Shown one piece after another: positions 55,103-63,897 of a DNA stretch of 64,000 nt. The position numbers and the translations under genes were made by a program. Every line of letters starts with the position of its first letter. Position 1 is the stretch's first letter. The DNA lies in assembly GCF_017874255.1 (NCBI RefSeq), contig NZ_JAGGLD010000002.1, positions 483,011 through 547,010 of the forward strand, read 5' to 3'. Source of the stretch: Paenibacillus shirakamiensis. Its GTDB lineage: Bacteria > Bacillota > Bacilli > Paenibacillales > Paenibacillaceae. Below the pieces are notes generated by a model that did no database searches, was not told the origin of the DNA, and saw only the letters and a list, made by a program, of their open reading frames with translations.

Positions 55103-56265
55103 CCTTGTTGATGCCTCCAAATATTCGTTTTTTGTATAAATTCAAGTCCATCTTCTACTTGGTCGCATAGGAGATTAATATGCCCCATTTTCCGCTTTGC
55201 TGACGGCTCTTCTTTACCGTACAGATGAACTTTAGGAATTACGTTGATATCTTGCCCATCTTGCATCCAATTTCCTTCAACCAAATGCCCAACTACAGCA
55301 TCCAAATGCTCTCCAAGCACATTCACCATGACAACAGGAGTGAGTAGTTTGACAGGACTCAAAGGTAAATTGCAAATCGCTCTAACATGTTGTTCGAACT
55401 GTGAGGTAGAGCAAGCTTCCATCGTATAATGACCAGAGTTATGTGGTCTTGGCGCTAATTCATTCACATACAGTTCTCCTTCAGCTGTCAGAAAAAGTTC
55501 TACTGCTAGAAGGCCAACTGCTCCCATAGAAACTGCAATACGTCCTGCTAGTTGTTGCGCTTCTTCAAGTACAGCATTCGAAATCCTTGCAGGAACGATA
55601 GAAGCATGTAAAATGTTATCGATATGCATGTTTTCGGCAGGCGGAAACGTAATCACTTCCCCCCGGGGGCTACGGGCAGCAATCACCGAGATTTCTTTTT
55701 CAAAAGAGATGAATTGCTCAAGCACAAGTTCTGTACCCGCTTGACTAAGCGTTGCGTATGCTTCAGGTATTTCCGAGGCCTGACGAATGACCCACTGCCC
55801 CTTGCCATCGTACCCTCCCATTACCGTCTTCAGTACGGATGGAATACCTAACTTATCCACCGCCTCTTGAAGTTCCTGTTCACTGCGGATCTCCGCATAA
55901 GGAGCCACCTTCACCCCTGCTGCCTCGATAGCACGTTTCTCCCGAAGGCGATGCTGAGTCGTATATAACAATTGACTGCCCTGAGGGACATAACTTAGTT
56001 CCTCAAGTAATGAAGCAACCTCGGCATTTACATTTTCGAACTCATAGGTAATGACATCCGCTCGTGCTGCCAATTCCCGCGCTGCCTGAACATCGCTGTA
56101 ATCCGCCTGAATTTGCTCAGCCACTTGGCCACATGGAGAATCCAAGGTAGGTTCAAGAGTTACAAAACGATAGCCAAGATTCGTTCCTGCCAAAGCAATC
56201 ATTCTACCCAGCTGACCTCCGCCAAGAAGGCCTATCGTTGCGCCCGGACGAATCGTCTGCTTCAT
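55099..56265 (-). CDS. purK: N5-CAIR synthetase
   Basis: ATP-grasp ligase making N5-carboxyaminoimidazole ribonucleotide from AIR, bicarbonate and ATP. The N-terminal [13 protein letters not shown] binds nucleotide. [18 protein letters not shown] near 150, [16 protein letters not shown] and the metal strand [20 protein letters not shown] are diagnostic. An ATG at 56298 gives an ATGA overlap with purE. The ATG at 56265 (MKQTIRPG) has GAGG eight bases upstream and fits family N-termini, so it is chosen; either is possible. Confidence 0.96.
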   Translation of the reverse strand: MKQTIRPGATIGLLGGGQLGRMIALAGTNLGYRFVTLEPTLDSPCGQVAEQIQADYSDVQAARELAARADVITYEFENVNAEVASLLEELSYVPQGSQLLYTTQHRLREKRAIEAAGVKVAPYAEIRSEQELQEAVDKLGIPSVLKTVMGGYDGKGQWVIRQASEIPEAYATLSQAGTELVLEQFISFEKEISVIAARSPRGEVITFPPAENMHIDNILHASIVPARISNAVLEEAQQLAGRIAVSMGAVGLLAVELFLTAEGELYVNELAPRPHNSGHYTMEACSTSQFEQHVRAICNLPLSPVKLLTPVVMVNVLGEHLDAVVGHLVEGNWMQDGQDINVIPKVHLYGKEEPSAKRKMGHINLLCDQVEDGLEFIQKTNIWRHQQG

Positions 56266-56294
56266 CTGAGTAACCTCTTCATGATTCGTATTCA

Positions 56295-56792
56295 TCATAA
56301 TGATGTTCCAAGACTGTCCGACTGATCTATTACTTCTTGAGTAATTCGCGCTCGTCTCGAATCTACTCGTTGAGAGATATCTGGATCGAATGCACCCAAG
56401 ATTTGCGCAGCCAATAGTCCTGCATTGATCGCCCCAGCTTTTCCGATAGCTACCGTAGCTACAGGAATGCCGCCAGGCATTTGTACAATAGATAATAAAG
56501 AATCCAAACCATTGAGAGCAGCAGATTTCACAGGCACTCCAATAACGGGAAGGACGGTTTTAGCGGCGACCATACCCGGTAGATGAGCTGCGCCTCCAGC
56601 TCCAGCAATAATGACCTTAATCCCCCGCACAGCCGCGTGCTCCGCAAAATCAAACATAAGATCTGGTGTACGATGAGCCGAGACTACCTTTTTCTCATAT
56701 GCGATTTCAAGCTCTTCTAACACGCTACATGCATGGGACATGGTCTCCCAATCTGAAGTGCTGCCCATGATTACAGATACCTGAGCTGTCAT
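56295..56792 (-). CDS. purE: N5-CAIR mutase
   Basis: Class I PurE of 165 residues: [17 protein letters not shown] at the N-terminus (Ser-Asp phosphate site), [15 protein letters not shown] with catalytic His near residue 42, and [28 protein letters not shown]. It shifts the carboxylate of N5-CAIR to make CAIR. First gene of the operon, about 70 bases beyond the riboswitch terminator. The ribosome site is weak (AAGGAAAG 13 bases off). Confidence 0.97.
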   Translation of the reverse strand: MTAQVSVIMGSTSDWETMSHACSVLEELEIAYEKKVVSAHRTPDLMFDFAEHAAVRGIKVIIAGAGGAAHLPGMVAAKTVLPVIGVPVKSAALNGLDSLLSIVQMPGGIPVATVAIGKAGAINAGLLAAQILGAFDPDISQRVDSRRARITQEVIDQSDSLGTSL

Positions 56793-56863
56793 GATTCAAC
56801 CCGCTTTCCTTATTATAAAATGATAGACCTGCTTAACTACATCTATATTTCGTTTCAAGTTAC

Positions 56864-56921
56864 AAAAAAATCCGGTGGTCTCGAAAATACAAGTATTTTC
56901 TGGACACCGGACCATAAGAGA
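56864..56921 (-). terminator. Leader terminator controlled by the guanine riboswitch
   Basis: On the minus strand TCCGGTGTC pairs with GACCACCGGA (one bulge) around an inner stem AAAATAC/GTATTTT, then seven Ts. It lies between the aptamer and purE and should form when ligand is bound. Confidence 0.9.
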
Positions 56922-57008
56922 ATACGAAATAGGATCCATTAATGCAATAGACGACAAAAATCGCCAATCACAATAAAAGAAGGCCCTTCGACCTTTCCTT
57001 AAGCGTGT

Positions 57009-57082
57009 TCCCTCATAGTCCGGAAATTCATGGTTTCCAGGTAGAGACTTCCGGGCCATATCCCCGGCGATATATGAGAGTC
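57009..57082 (-). ncRNA. Guanine-sensing purine riboswitch
   Basis: On the minus strand, the core is recognisable: CTCATATA (P1), GGGGATATGGCCC (P2 and loop 2), AAGTCTCTACC (J2/3), CTGGAAACCATGAATTTCCGG (P3) and ACTATGAG closing P1. The base that selects ligand, in the ACTATG join, is C, so guanine or hypoxanthine rather than adenine. With the terminator downstream it should turn the pur operon off when guanine is plentiful. Confidence 0.95.
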
Positions 57083-57118
57083 GTTATGAAGCACTGTTAC
57101 AGCGCCTTATTCTTACTT

Positions 57119-57148
57119 AGTGTATCAACCCTGACATAGCCCTGTCAA
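57119..57148 (-). promoter_or_regulatory. Purine operon promoter
   Basis: On the minus strand TTGACA, 18 bases and TACACT. A start near 57112 would include the complete riboswitch. Confidence 0.75.
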
Positions 57149-57151
57149 CCT

Positions 57152-57190
57152 AAACACGAACAATACATTACATCAAAAACCGAACGTTCG
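57152..57190 (-). promoter_or_regulatory. Two PurR-box-like sites
   Basis: Two copies of the CGAAC core lie just upstream of the -35 box: ACACGAACAAT and AAAACCGAACGTTCG. The second is itself palindromic. They fit the PurBox pattern AWWWCCGAACWWT with small differences, as in B. subtilis where PurR, antagonised by PRPP, binds. Confidence 0.65.
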
Positions 57191-57242
57191 TCTTTAGATT
57201 AAACATCCACTACTTATTTAACCTTCTTAATTATAACTCCAT

Positions 57243-57273
57243 AAAAAAAGGAATGCTAGATTTAGCACCCCTT
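57243..57273 (-). terminator. Terminator after the universal stress gene
   Basis: On the minus strand GGGGTGCT and AGCATTCC pair with two G-U, followed by seven Ts. Lies about 15 bases past the stop. Confidence 0.65.
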
Positions 57274-57287
57274 CAAGAATTTTGTAT

Positions 57288-57722
57288 TTATTTGACGACA
57301 AGGACTGGAATTCGTGCATGTTGCACAATGTTATGACTGACACTACCCAGTACAAATTCCCGGATACCGCCGTGTCCACGAGTACCCACCACAATAACAT
57401 CTGCACCTTGGGATTCGGCATTTTCTAGAATGACTTCAGCGGCTGCTCCTTGAGCTAGCTCAACCTTGCCACTTACCCCCATCTCATCTAGCCGTCTCTT
57501 CGCTTCATCTGTTGTACGATTAGCCAACTCAACAAATTCCATATTCACAGAGTCAGGTACGGGTGCAAATCCTTCAGCAATATAAAAACGCGGGAAATCA
57601 TACACATGCAGAATAATCAATTCGCTTTCTGGTGACAACTTCACAAGTTCTGCCGCTTTAGCTAAAGCTTTATTCGATGAGTCAGATCCATCATACGCCA
57701 ATAAAATTTTTTGAAATACCAT
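57288..57722 (-). CDS. Universal stress protein (UspA family)
   Basis: Single Usp domain of 144 residues. The N-terminus KILLAYDGSDSSNKAL carries the adenine-site Asp. The C-terminal ATP-binding signature is VVGTRGHGGIREFVLGSVSHNIVQHARIPVLVV, with the G-x2-G-x9-G-S pattern intact, so it should bind ATP. Typical partners are dimers induced by stress or starvation. It is a single gene, with its own terminator. GAGGTG stands eight bases before the ATG. Confidence 0.93.
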   Translation of the reverse strand: MVFQKILLAYDGSDSSNKALAKAAELVKLSPESELIILHVYDFPRFYIAEGFAPVPDSVNMEFVELANRTTDEAKRRLDEMGVSGKVELAQGAAAEVILENAESQGADVIVVGTRGHGGIREFVLGSVSHNIVQHARIPVLVVK

Positions 57723-57772
57723 TGCAAAGCACCTCTTTCGAATTAAGGTATGTATCTAAGTAATTACCCGTT

Positions 57773-58036
57773 TCATCTTAAAAAGTAACCATAAAGCACC
57801 GCATTTAAGAACAAAAGTGCAGGGATTCCGACACGAAAGCTAATATGCTGCGTTTTGTGACGTTTTTTATACATTGCAATCAGCACCCCTAAGGCCCCGC
57901 CAATAAAAGCGAGCAGAAACAGTGTCCGCTCAGGCGTGCGTTCTCGTCTTCGTTGCGCTTTCTTTTTATCCTCAGCCATTACTACGTAGCCTATCATGTT
58001 CATCACGACGAACCATAAGAGCAAAATCAACTTCAA
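57773..58036 (-). CDS. DUF1294 small membrane protein
   Basis: DUF1294 family: a first hydrophobic helix, then the conserved short cytoplasmic loop AEDKKKAQRRRERTPERTLFLLAFIGGALGVLIAMYKKRHKT and a final helix. The family is of unknown function, and members often lie near cold-shock or RNA genes. The frame opens at 58078, but family length suggests the TTG at 58036 (LKLILLLW), which has GGAGG twelve bases upstream. The start is uncertain. Confidence 0.8.
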   Translation of the reverse strand: MKLILLLWFVVMNMIGYVVMAEDKKKAQRRRERTPERTLFLLAFIGGALGVLIAMYKKRHKTQHISFRVGIPALLFLNAVLYGYFLR

Positions 58037-58120
58037 TCCGCAGATGCACCTCCAGTCGAATCTTTCATCTGTTCTCATTATAGAACTTATCGCTGAGGCT
58101 GTACAAACAACACGCGTTAT

Positions 58121-58149
58121 AAAGAAAGACCCCTTCTTTAAGGGGTCAG
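58121..58149 (-). terminator. Terminator after the 43-residue gene
   Basis: On the minus strand GACCCCTT-AAAG-AAGGGGTC then TTTCTTT. A short perfect stem ten bases past the stop. Confidence 0.8.
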
Positions 58150-58159
58150 ATCGAATCGA

Positions 58160-58291
58160 TTACTGCTTAGGTATACCATTTAGACTCGGAGGAAGTTCCG
58201 CCTGCTTTTTCGGTTTGGATATTAAAGGCTCTTCCAAAATGCTGGCATCGTTTTTCTGGTTGCTAATTTTTTTAGGCTTGTGTTCTGGCAT
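58160..58291 (-). CDS. Small hydrophilic protein, 43 aa
   Basis: The ATG at 58291 has GGAGG nine bases upstream, and the frame ends just before a clean terminator, which supports a real gene. The protein is basic at the start (MPEHKPKKISNQKND) and rich in Pro, Lys and Ser (EEPLISKPKKQAELPP), with no hydrophobic segment. Not a known family to me. Confidence 0.55.
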   Translation of the reverse strand: MPEHKPKKISNQKNDASILEEPLISKPKKQAELPPSLNGIPKQ

Positions 58292-58329
58292 GAGTAAGCA
58301 CCTCCACAGTTAATGTTCCTGAGGTACCC

Positions 58330-58853
58330 TTCTTTTATTCGCGATTGCCTAGTCCTACTAACTTATTTCTCAGGCTTAGTTCCATTCATTTAGTAGTTAT
58401 TTATGTCAGTAGTTTGCTTCAATTTTTCTTCTTTTACTTTACAATTTTCAGTCTGCCATTTATCATCCGTTTTGAATTTTCTTCATTCCCTCTTCTACTT
58501 CATCTTTTACTTTTCTTATGCTTTTCTTACACTTCATCGTTTGCTTTGTCTTCTAATCACTTTTTAGTCTTATCCTCTATTTTTGTATTTTATTTTACCT
58601 CTCACCTCTCTCCTTTTCACTCCCTCTTTCTTCGCATGTGGCTTTAATTTACATGTTGCTTTATCTTACTAAAATTTTCACGTCTTGCATTGATTCTAGC
58701 CTCTTCTTCCCTTAACTTACTTTCATCTTTCTTACTTTCTTACTTTCTTACTTTCTTACTTTCTTACTTTCTTACTTTCTTTCTTACTTTCTTTCTTACT
58801 TACTTACTTAACTTATTTTCTTACTTCCTTACTTCCTTACTTCCTTACTTCCT
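58330..58853. repeat. Long pyrimidine-rich tract with CTTACTTT repeats
   Basis: The plus strand is almost all C and T for over 500 bases. From about 58728 it becomes a tandem array of CTTACTTT/CTTACTTC-type units running up to the topB stop codon. On the minus strand this is a purine-rich GAAAGTAAG repeat, the untranslated 3' end of the topB transcript. The plus-strand frames inside it encode only Phe/Leu/Ser runs and are not real. Confidence 0.85.
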
Positions 58854-60983
58854 TTACTTTCCTTCCTTTTTCTCCATTGCCGCCTTCAACAAATCACCTA
58901 AGCTGGAACCCATAGGTTCAGGCTTGGCATATTTTTTGACGAGTTGCTGTGTCTCTCGCTTATTGATATGTTTGCTATCTTTATTCATCGTTTCGGTAAT
59001 TCCACACGCGAGGCATTGTACATAAAGGCCGGCTTTGCCTTCCTTCATCTCCATTTTTTTGTGACACTGCGGACAACGTCTGTTAGACAATTGTTTCTCT
59101 CCAGACCTCTTATATCCACAATCATCGCTTGGACAAGTAAGCACGATTCCCTTTCTTGTCTTCTTCTCCAGAAGACGCGTACCACAATCAGGGCAGTGGC
59201 TAGTCGATACATTATGCGGTTTGTATGCTGCACTGCTCGCTTTTACTTCCTTTACCAGACGATCCGCCATTTCCCGAATGGATTTCAAGAAAGGTTCAGG
59301 TTGTCCCTGCCCTCTAGCGATCAGTTCCAGTTGCCCTTCCCATTTCGCTGTAAGTTCCGGCGTGCGCAGGTCCTTGGAGACCAATTCAATCAGTTGCTTA
59401 CCTTTACCTGTAGGATGAAGAGCATTTCCTTGACGCTCTAAGGTATCAGCGTTCACTAACTTCTCAATAATGTCCGCTCGTGTTGCTGGCGTACCTAGGC
59501 CATGTTTCTCCATTTGCGTGAGGAGATACGACTCGGTATATCGTTTTGGAGGTGAGGTGCGTCCAGGCTTAATTCGACTACGTATTACATCAAGCTGATC
59601 TCCCTGCTGAAGTACGGGCAGTATTTTGGATTCATCATCTTCCTCAGCGCCCTCTTCTACAGATTCATCGAACCCTTTTCCATCATAGACTGCATGCCAT
59701 CCAGCATCTTTCATCGTCGTACCTTTTGCGTACAAGGACTCCCCTTGAACATCCACCACTACAGCTACCTGATCATAACGTGCAGGAGAATAGAAAAGAC
59801 TGATAAACCGCCGGACAATAAGATCATATATTTTTCGTTCATCGGTGCTGAGGGCATTCAAAATAACCGTTTGCTCCGTAGGAATAATAGCATGATGATC
59901 CGTAACCTTACTATCATCTATAATCCGTTTCCCTAAAGACAGAGGTTTACGAAGAAGTGCACGTGCAGTTGAGGCATAAGGACCGATGCCCACAGCTTCT
60001 AATCTTTCTTTTAGAGTATCTGCCATATCTGACGTAAGATATCGAGAATCCGTCCTAGGATAAGTGACTAACTTATGGTGCTCATACAGCTTTTGTAGAA
60101 GGTTTGACGTTTGCTTGGCAGAAAATCCATATCTTCGATTGGCATCACGCTGTAGTTCGGTCAGGTCGTAAGCTAGCGCAGGAGGAACTACCTTCTCACT
60201 CTTAGATATTTTCGTTATTACTCCTCGTTGACCATCTAACTTCTGCCTAAGTTGTTCGGCTTTAGTAAGATCAAAAATTCTAGATTCCCCTCCAGCAGTT
60301 CTCCATATCGCTTCAAAAGACCCCAAGTTACAACTGATTTGTGCATATTCTTCCGATTTAAAATTCATAATATCTTGCTCACGCTGCATAATCATTCCGA
60401 GGGACGGTGTCTGTACACGCCCAGCCGAAAGAGGTGCACCATATTTTACTGTGAGTGCCCGTGTTACATTCAGACCCACCATCCAGTCCGCCTCAGCTCG
60501 GCAGCGTGCGGATTGATACAAAGAATCGAACTGCTGTCCCGGTTTTAATGAAGCAAAACCATCCTTAATCGCTTTATCCGTCTGCGATGAAATCCATAAC
60601 CTCTTGAAAGGCTTATTCCATTTCGCCATATCTAGAATCCAGCGGGCTAGCAGTTCACCCTCACGAGCTGCATCTGTCGCTACAATTAATTCTTTAACAT
60701 CCGGACGGCGAAGAAGCTGTTGTACCGCTTTATATTGATGGTTAGTTTCTTTTAATACTTTAAGTTTCATATGACCCGGCAAAATCGGAAGATCCTCTAA
60801 GTTCCAAGTTTGGTATTTAGGATCATAATCCTCTGGCTCCGCAAGTCCTACCAAATGACCCAAAGCCCAAGTTACTATATATTCTGGTCCTTCAAAATAG
60901 CTTTTATGCTTCTCCCGGCTCCCCATCACTCTGGCAATTTCCCGGGCTACAGATGGCTTCTCAGCCAGCACGACCTTCTTCAT
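58854..60983 (-). CDS. topB: DNA topoisomerase III
   Basis: Type IA topoisomerase, 709 residues. The TOPRIM start is VLAEKPSVAREIARVMG. DAAREGELLARWILD follows near residue 105, the SAGRVQTPSLGMIM block near 190 and the catalytic Tyr in LVTYPRTDSRYL near 308. GLGTPATRADII is near 495. Two C-terminal zinc-ribbon-like Cys sets follow (CPDCG...CPSDDCGY and CPQCHKK...CLACG). It decatenates replication intermediates. The last codons run straight into the repeat tract. GGGGAG ten bases upstream of the ATG. Confidence 0.96.
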   Translation of the reverse strand: MKKVVLAEKPSVAREIARVMGSREKHKSYFEGPEYIVTWALGHLVGLAEPEDYDPKYQTWNLEDLPILPGHMKLKVLKETNHQYKAVQQLLRRPDVKELIVATDAAREGELLARWILDMAKWNKPFKRLWISSQTDKAIKDGFASLKPGQQFDSLYQSARCRAEADWMVGLNVTRALTVKYGAPLSAGRVQTPSLGMIMQREQDIMNFKSEEYAQISCNLGSFEAIWRTAGGESRIFDLTKAEQLRQKLDGQRGVITKISKSEKVVPPALAYDLTELQRDANRRYGFSAKQTSNLLQKLYEHHKLVTYPRTDSRYLTSDMADTLKERLEAVGIGPYASTARALLRKPLSLGKRIIDDSKVTDHHAIIPTEQTVILNALSTDERKIYDLIVRRFISLFYSPARYDQVAVVVDVQGESLYAKGTTMKDAGWHAVYDGKGFDESVEEGAEEDDESKILPVLQQGDQLDVIRSRIKPGRTSPPKRYTESYLLTQMEKHGLGTPATRADIIEKLVNADTLERQGNALHPTGKGKQLIELVSKDLRTPELTAKWEGQLELIARGQGQPEPFLKSIREMADRLVKEVKASSAAYKPHNVSTSHCPDCGTRLLEKKTRKGIVLTCPSDDCGYKRSGEKQLSNRRCPQCHKKMEMKEGKAGLYVQCLACGITETMNKDSKHINKRETQQLVKKYAKPEPMGSSLGDLLKAAMEKKEGK

Positions 60984-61521
60984 AACAAGTAAACTCCCCT
61001 TTCCCTATTCCATGATTATAACATCGCCATGAACTTATTTAACTTAGTCAGACCTTACTACCAAACTTCCACCATTTCTTCATCTGCCAAAGAACTCTAA
61101 ACGTCATTCACCAAAACATATTTGTTAAAAAAAATTAGTACCAGGTACTAATAAATGATATACTTTAGGTGATTATCCTCTAAACCTACTTCTGTATGAA
61201 CGAATAATGGCTTTGTCCTATGCAAGTCTCATTTACAATAAATTTTAAAGTAGTATGTTTGTAATTATCCTCAAATCAACCAACCTCAGCTATGAATTAT
61301 ATTGGTTGATTAATCATCCATTTAGTAGGTGGCTATTCTGCTAATTAATTCGGACTACTCATCGTCTTACTCTTAATTTTTTGACCTTCCAGTTGATCAA
61401 ATGAATCTTTATTTTTTCCAATGTCAAGTTTAATAAATCGGCTGTTGATCAATCCGTTTTTCCATGAGTCTAATGACTCTAACTATCCTATAAATATTCA
61501 CGCTAAAGGAGTCCATAAGCC
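60984..61521. other. Long divergent intergenic region, topB / fabH
   Basis: No gene. It holds the FapR-type palindrome at 61134-61152, a TATACT box at 61159-61164, and then about 355 AT-rich bases before the fabH start. No known riboswitch is recognised in that leader. Confidence 0.5.
61134..61152 (+). promoter_or_regulatory. FapR-type operator
   Basis: ATTAGTACCAGGTACTAAT is a perfect 9-1-9 palindrome matching the FapR consensus built on TTAGTAC and GTACTAA arms. A TATACT -10 box is seven bases downstream, so the operator covers the -35 region. FapR is the malonyl-CoA-sensing repressor of fatty-acid genes, and fabH is the next plus-strand gene. Confidence 0.8.
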
Positions 61522-62508
61522 ATGATAACATCTCTGGCACGTATAACCGCAATCGGTTCCTATGTACCCTCAACTATTTTGACGAATGCAGATTTAGAAA
61601 AGCTCGTTGATACTCATGATGACTGGATTGTTCAACGTACAGGAATTCGAGAACGCCGGATTGCAAGGAAAGAAGAATTCACTTCACACCTCTGCATTAA
61701 TGCAGTAAATAATCTAGCCGCTACCTATGCAGGTTCACTTGCTGATGTAGATTTAGTCATTGTGGCAACTACAACACCCGATTATCCCTTCCCAAGCGTC
61801 GCTTGTCTTGTCCAAAATCATCTAAAGCTCCCTCACGCAGCAGCTTTCGATTTGAATGCTACATGTGCAGGTTTCACCTATGGACTTCATTTGGCTAATG
61901 GATTAATTACTGCGGGTCTCCATCGTAAGGTTCTAGTGATTGCAGGAGAGACAATGTCGAAAGTCACGGATTATACAGATCGAAATACATGTATTCTTTT
62001 TGGCGATGGAGCCGGAGCAGCACTAGTGGAACATGATACCTCTGAACCAGGCTTTATCGGCGCTGTACTGTGGAGTGATGGGTCTGGGGGCAAGCATGTC
62101 TACCGAATGGGTTTAGCCCAAGTTATGGACGGCATTCCCCTAGAGGGAAAAGGCATGATCTATCAGAACGGTCGTGAAGTGTACAAATGGGCGGTCCGAA
62201 CTGTCCCTGATGGCGTAATGCGGCTTCTACAACAAGCAGATAGGTCGCTTGAACAAGTCAATTGGTTCGTCCCTCATAGCGCTAACCTAAAGATGATCGA
62301 TTCCATCGGTGAGAAATTAGGCATTTCACCCGATAAGATTCTTACGAGCGCTGAATACTTTGGCAATACTTCATCCGCTTCTATACCCTTAGCTCTTCAT
62401 CAAGCACATCAACAATCTCTTTTGAAAAAAGGTGACCTCATTCTTCTATTCGGCTTCGGTGCAGGGCTAACGTATGCTGGAGTACTATTCACGTGGAATA
62501 TAGCCTAG
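61522..62508 (+). CDS. fabH: 3-Oxoacyl-ACP synthase III (FabHB-like)
   Basis: KAS III enzyme that begins fatty-acid chains from acyl-CoA and malonyl-ACP. The catalytic triad is present: Cys115 in NATCAGF, His252 in VPHSANLKMI and Asn282 in YFGNTSSAS. The His motif is HSAN instead of HQAN, as in the second Bacillus enzyme (FabHB/YhfB), and favours a secondary KAS III making branched-chain starters. No fapR, plsX or fabD follows, so it stands alone. AAAGGAG is ten bases before the ATG. Length 328. Confidence 0.94.
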   Translation: MITSLARITAIGSYVPSTILTNADLEKLVDTHDDWIVQRTGIRERRIARKEEFTSHLCINAVNNLAATYAGSLADVDLVIVATTTPDYPFPSVACLVQNHLKLPHAAAFDLNATCAGFTYGLHLANGLITAGLHRKVLVIAGETMSKVTDYTDRNTCILFGDGAGAALVEHDTSEPGFIGAVLWSDGSGGKHVYRMGLAQVMDGIPLEGKGMIYQNGREVYKWAVRTVPDGVMRLLQQADRSLEQVNWFVPHSANLKMIDSIGEKLGISPDKILTSAEYFGNTSSASIPLALHQAHQQSLLKKGDLILLFGFGAGLTYAGVLFTWNIA

Positions 62509-62789
62509 TATTATTTTAATCTACTGGAGTAAGATTCTCATATTATCCATCTCATTAAAGGATTTATGTTATATCATTTCTATAGTAATTCTCTAACATT
62601 ACCTTCTTTAGGAAAAAATAATCTTGGTTTCCTAACATTGTCAACAATTATTTTTTCCTTGGTATATCAACGTTTTTAAGCAATTTAGCAACAATATTTT
62701 ATAATTAGATAGCTAGAAGTGTTTAAACCGCTCCACAGCGGTTAATAGTAATCAACAACAACAAAACATAAATTAAGGAGTTGACAAGC

Positions 62790-63047
62790 ATGGGATTCTT
62801 ATGGTCATTAATTATTGGTGGTATTATCGGTTGGCTAGCAGGTTTAGTAATGGGTAGAGATATTCCGGGTGGTGTCATCGGTAACATCATCGCAGGTTTT
62901 ATCGGAGCATGGTTGGGTTCACTTATTCTTGGTAACTGGGGACCAGTTATCGGAGACTTCTACTTCATTCCAGCATTAATCGGTGCAGTCGTTCTTATCT
63001 TTATTGTAAGCCTTCTGCTTCGTTCATTCGGACGTAGTCGTTCATAA
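62790..63047 (+). CDS. GlsB/YeaQ/YmgE-family stress membrane protein
   Basis: Small hydrophobic, Gly-rich protein of 85 residues with three helices, matching the GlsB/YeaQ pattern: LIIGGIIGWLAGLVMG at the N-terminus, GVIGNIIAGFIGAWLGSLIL in the middle and a final helix before a basic tail, RSFGRSRS. Members are stress-induced and anchor envelope-stress factors such as Asp23 in other Gram-positives. An ATG nine bases upstream overlaps the ribosome site (AAGGAG), so 62790 is chosen. A terminator follows. Confidence 0.92.
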   Translation: MGFLWSLIIGGIIGWLAGLVMGRDIPGGVIGNIIAGFIGAWLGSLILGNWGPVIGDFYFIPALIGAVVLIFIVSLLLRSFGRSRS

Positions 63048-63084
63048 TTTTCTACACTGAACTTTAACCATGAGCTCAAATAAA

Positions 63085-63120
63085 AAGACTCCAGCATATA
63101 TAGATGCTAGGGTCTTTTTA
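63085..63120 (+). terminator. Terminator after the GlsB-like gene
   Basis: GACTCCAGCAT and ATGCTAGGGTC pair with small mismatches, followed by TTTTTA. About 40 bases past the stop. Confidence 0.75.
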
Positions 63121-63862
63121 TTATTTACTTAACTACTTATTGCTAAATACCGTATTGATTAATTTGATGAAATGAATACTAACTGCTATAGAAGGATCAG
63201 TCATGACCGAGATGAATTAACTATAGATTATGATAGAGCTGGGCACTGAAAGAATTATTAATAGGTTTAACTGATACTGACGATAAGAGCTATTTATTTA
63301 TTTTTGCAATAAGCAAAAAATAAAGTGATTGTTCCAGTTCGTGTCATTGAAAATTTATAACCAACAACTTAAAGATAAAGTATTCTATTTATCTCATTCC
63401 TGAATGAAGCCTTATGTGAACGAATGCATAACTCAACATTAAACCGGTGCATATTTGCTCCTTAGAAATGGCCAAAATAAGATTAAGAAGAATATTAGAT
63501 ATGTCTGCGCGTTTCCAGAAGAAATAACTAGGATGAATCTAGTCTAATGGGTTTATCATCCCTTTGTGGGTATGAACGCTACATACGGAGGCATTAGCAC
63601 TGTTAATTAAATTAGGTTAAAGCTAAACTTACATTACATTCCTGCCGCTACTAAACCTACACTCCCGCTTCTTACAAAGTAACATAGTAAATTAGGATGA
63701 AATAATAGAGAATGTCTTAACGGCTCTAAAAAGCTCTTAGTTTACAATCCTAAATATGTATCATTCATTCCTTTTTATCAAATCAAATTCTTAAATACAT
63801 CGAATTCTTAAATACAGAAAAAGAAATAATGTATTCATCATTACATAATATGTACATAACAA
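63121..63862. other. Gene-free spacer before the rRNA operon
   Basis: About 740 AT-rich bases with no convincing reading frame, tRNA or terminator. It separates the GlsB-like gene from the converging ribosomal RNA operon. Confidence 0.6.
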
Positions 63863-63890
63863 AGAAGCACTGCGATTAGGCAGTGCTTCT
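63863..63890 (-). terminator. Terminator of the rRNA operon
   Basis: On the minus strand AGAAGCACTG and CAGTGCTTCT form a perfect ten-pair stem with an eight-base loop just past the 5S gene, followed by TTTG. The plus strand also has it. Confidence 0.8.
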
Positions 63891-63897
63891 ATTATTC

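Noticed and set aside
58345..59025. Two plus-strand Phe/Leu/Ser-rich frames that look like membrane proteins
   Set aside because: They only reflect the pyrimidine-rich tract; one runs into topB antisense.
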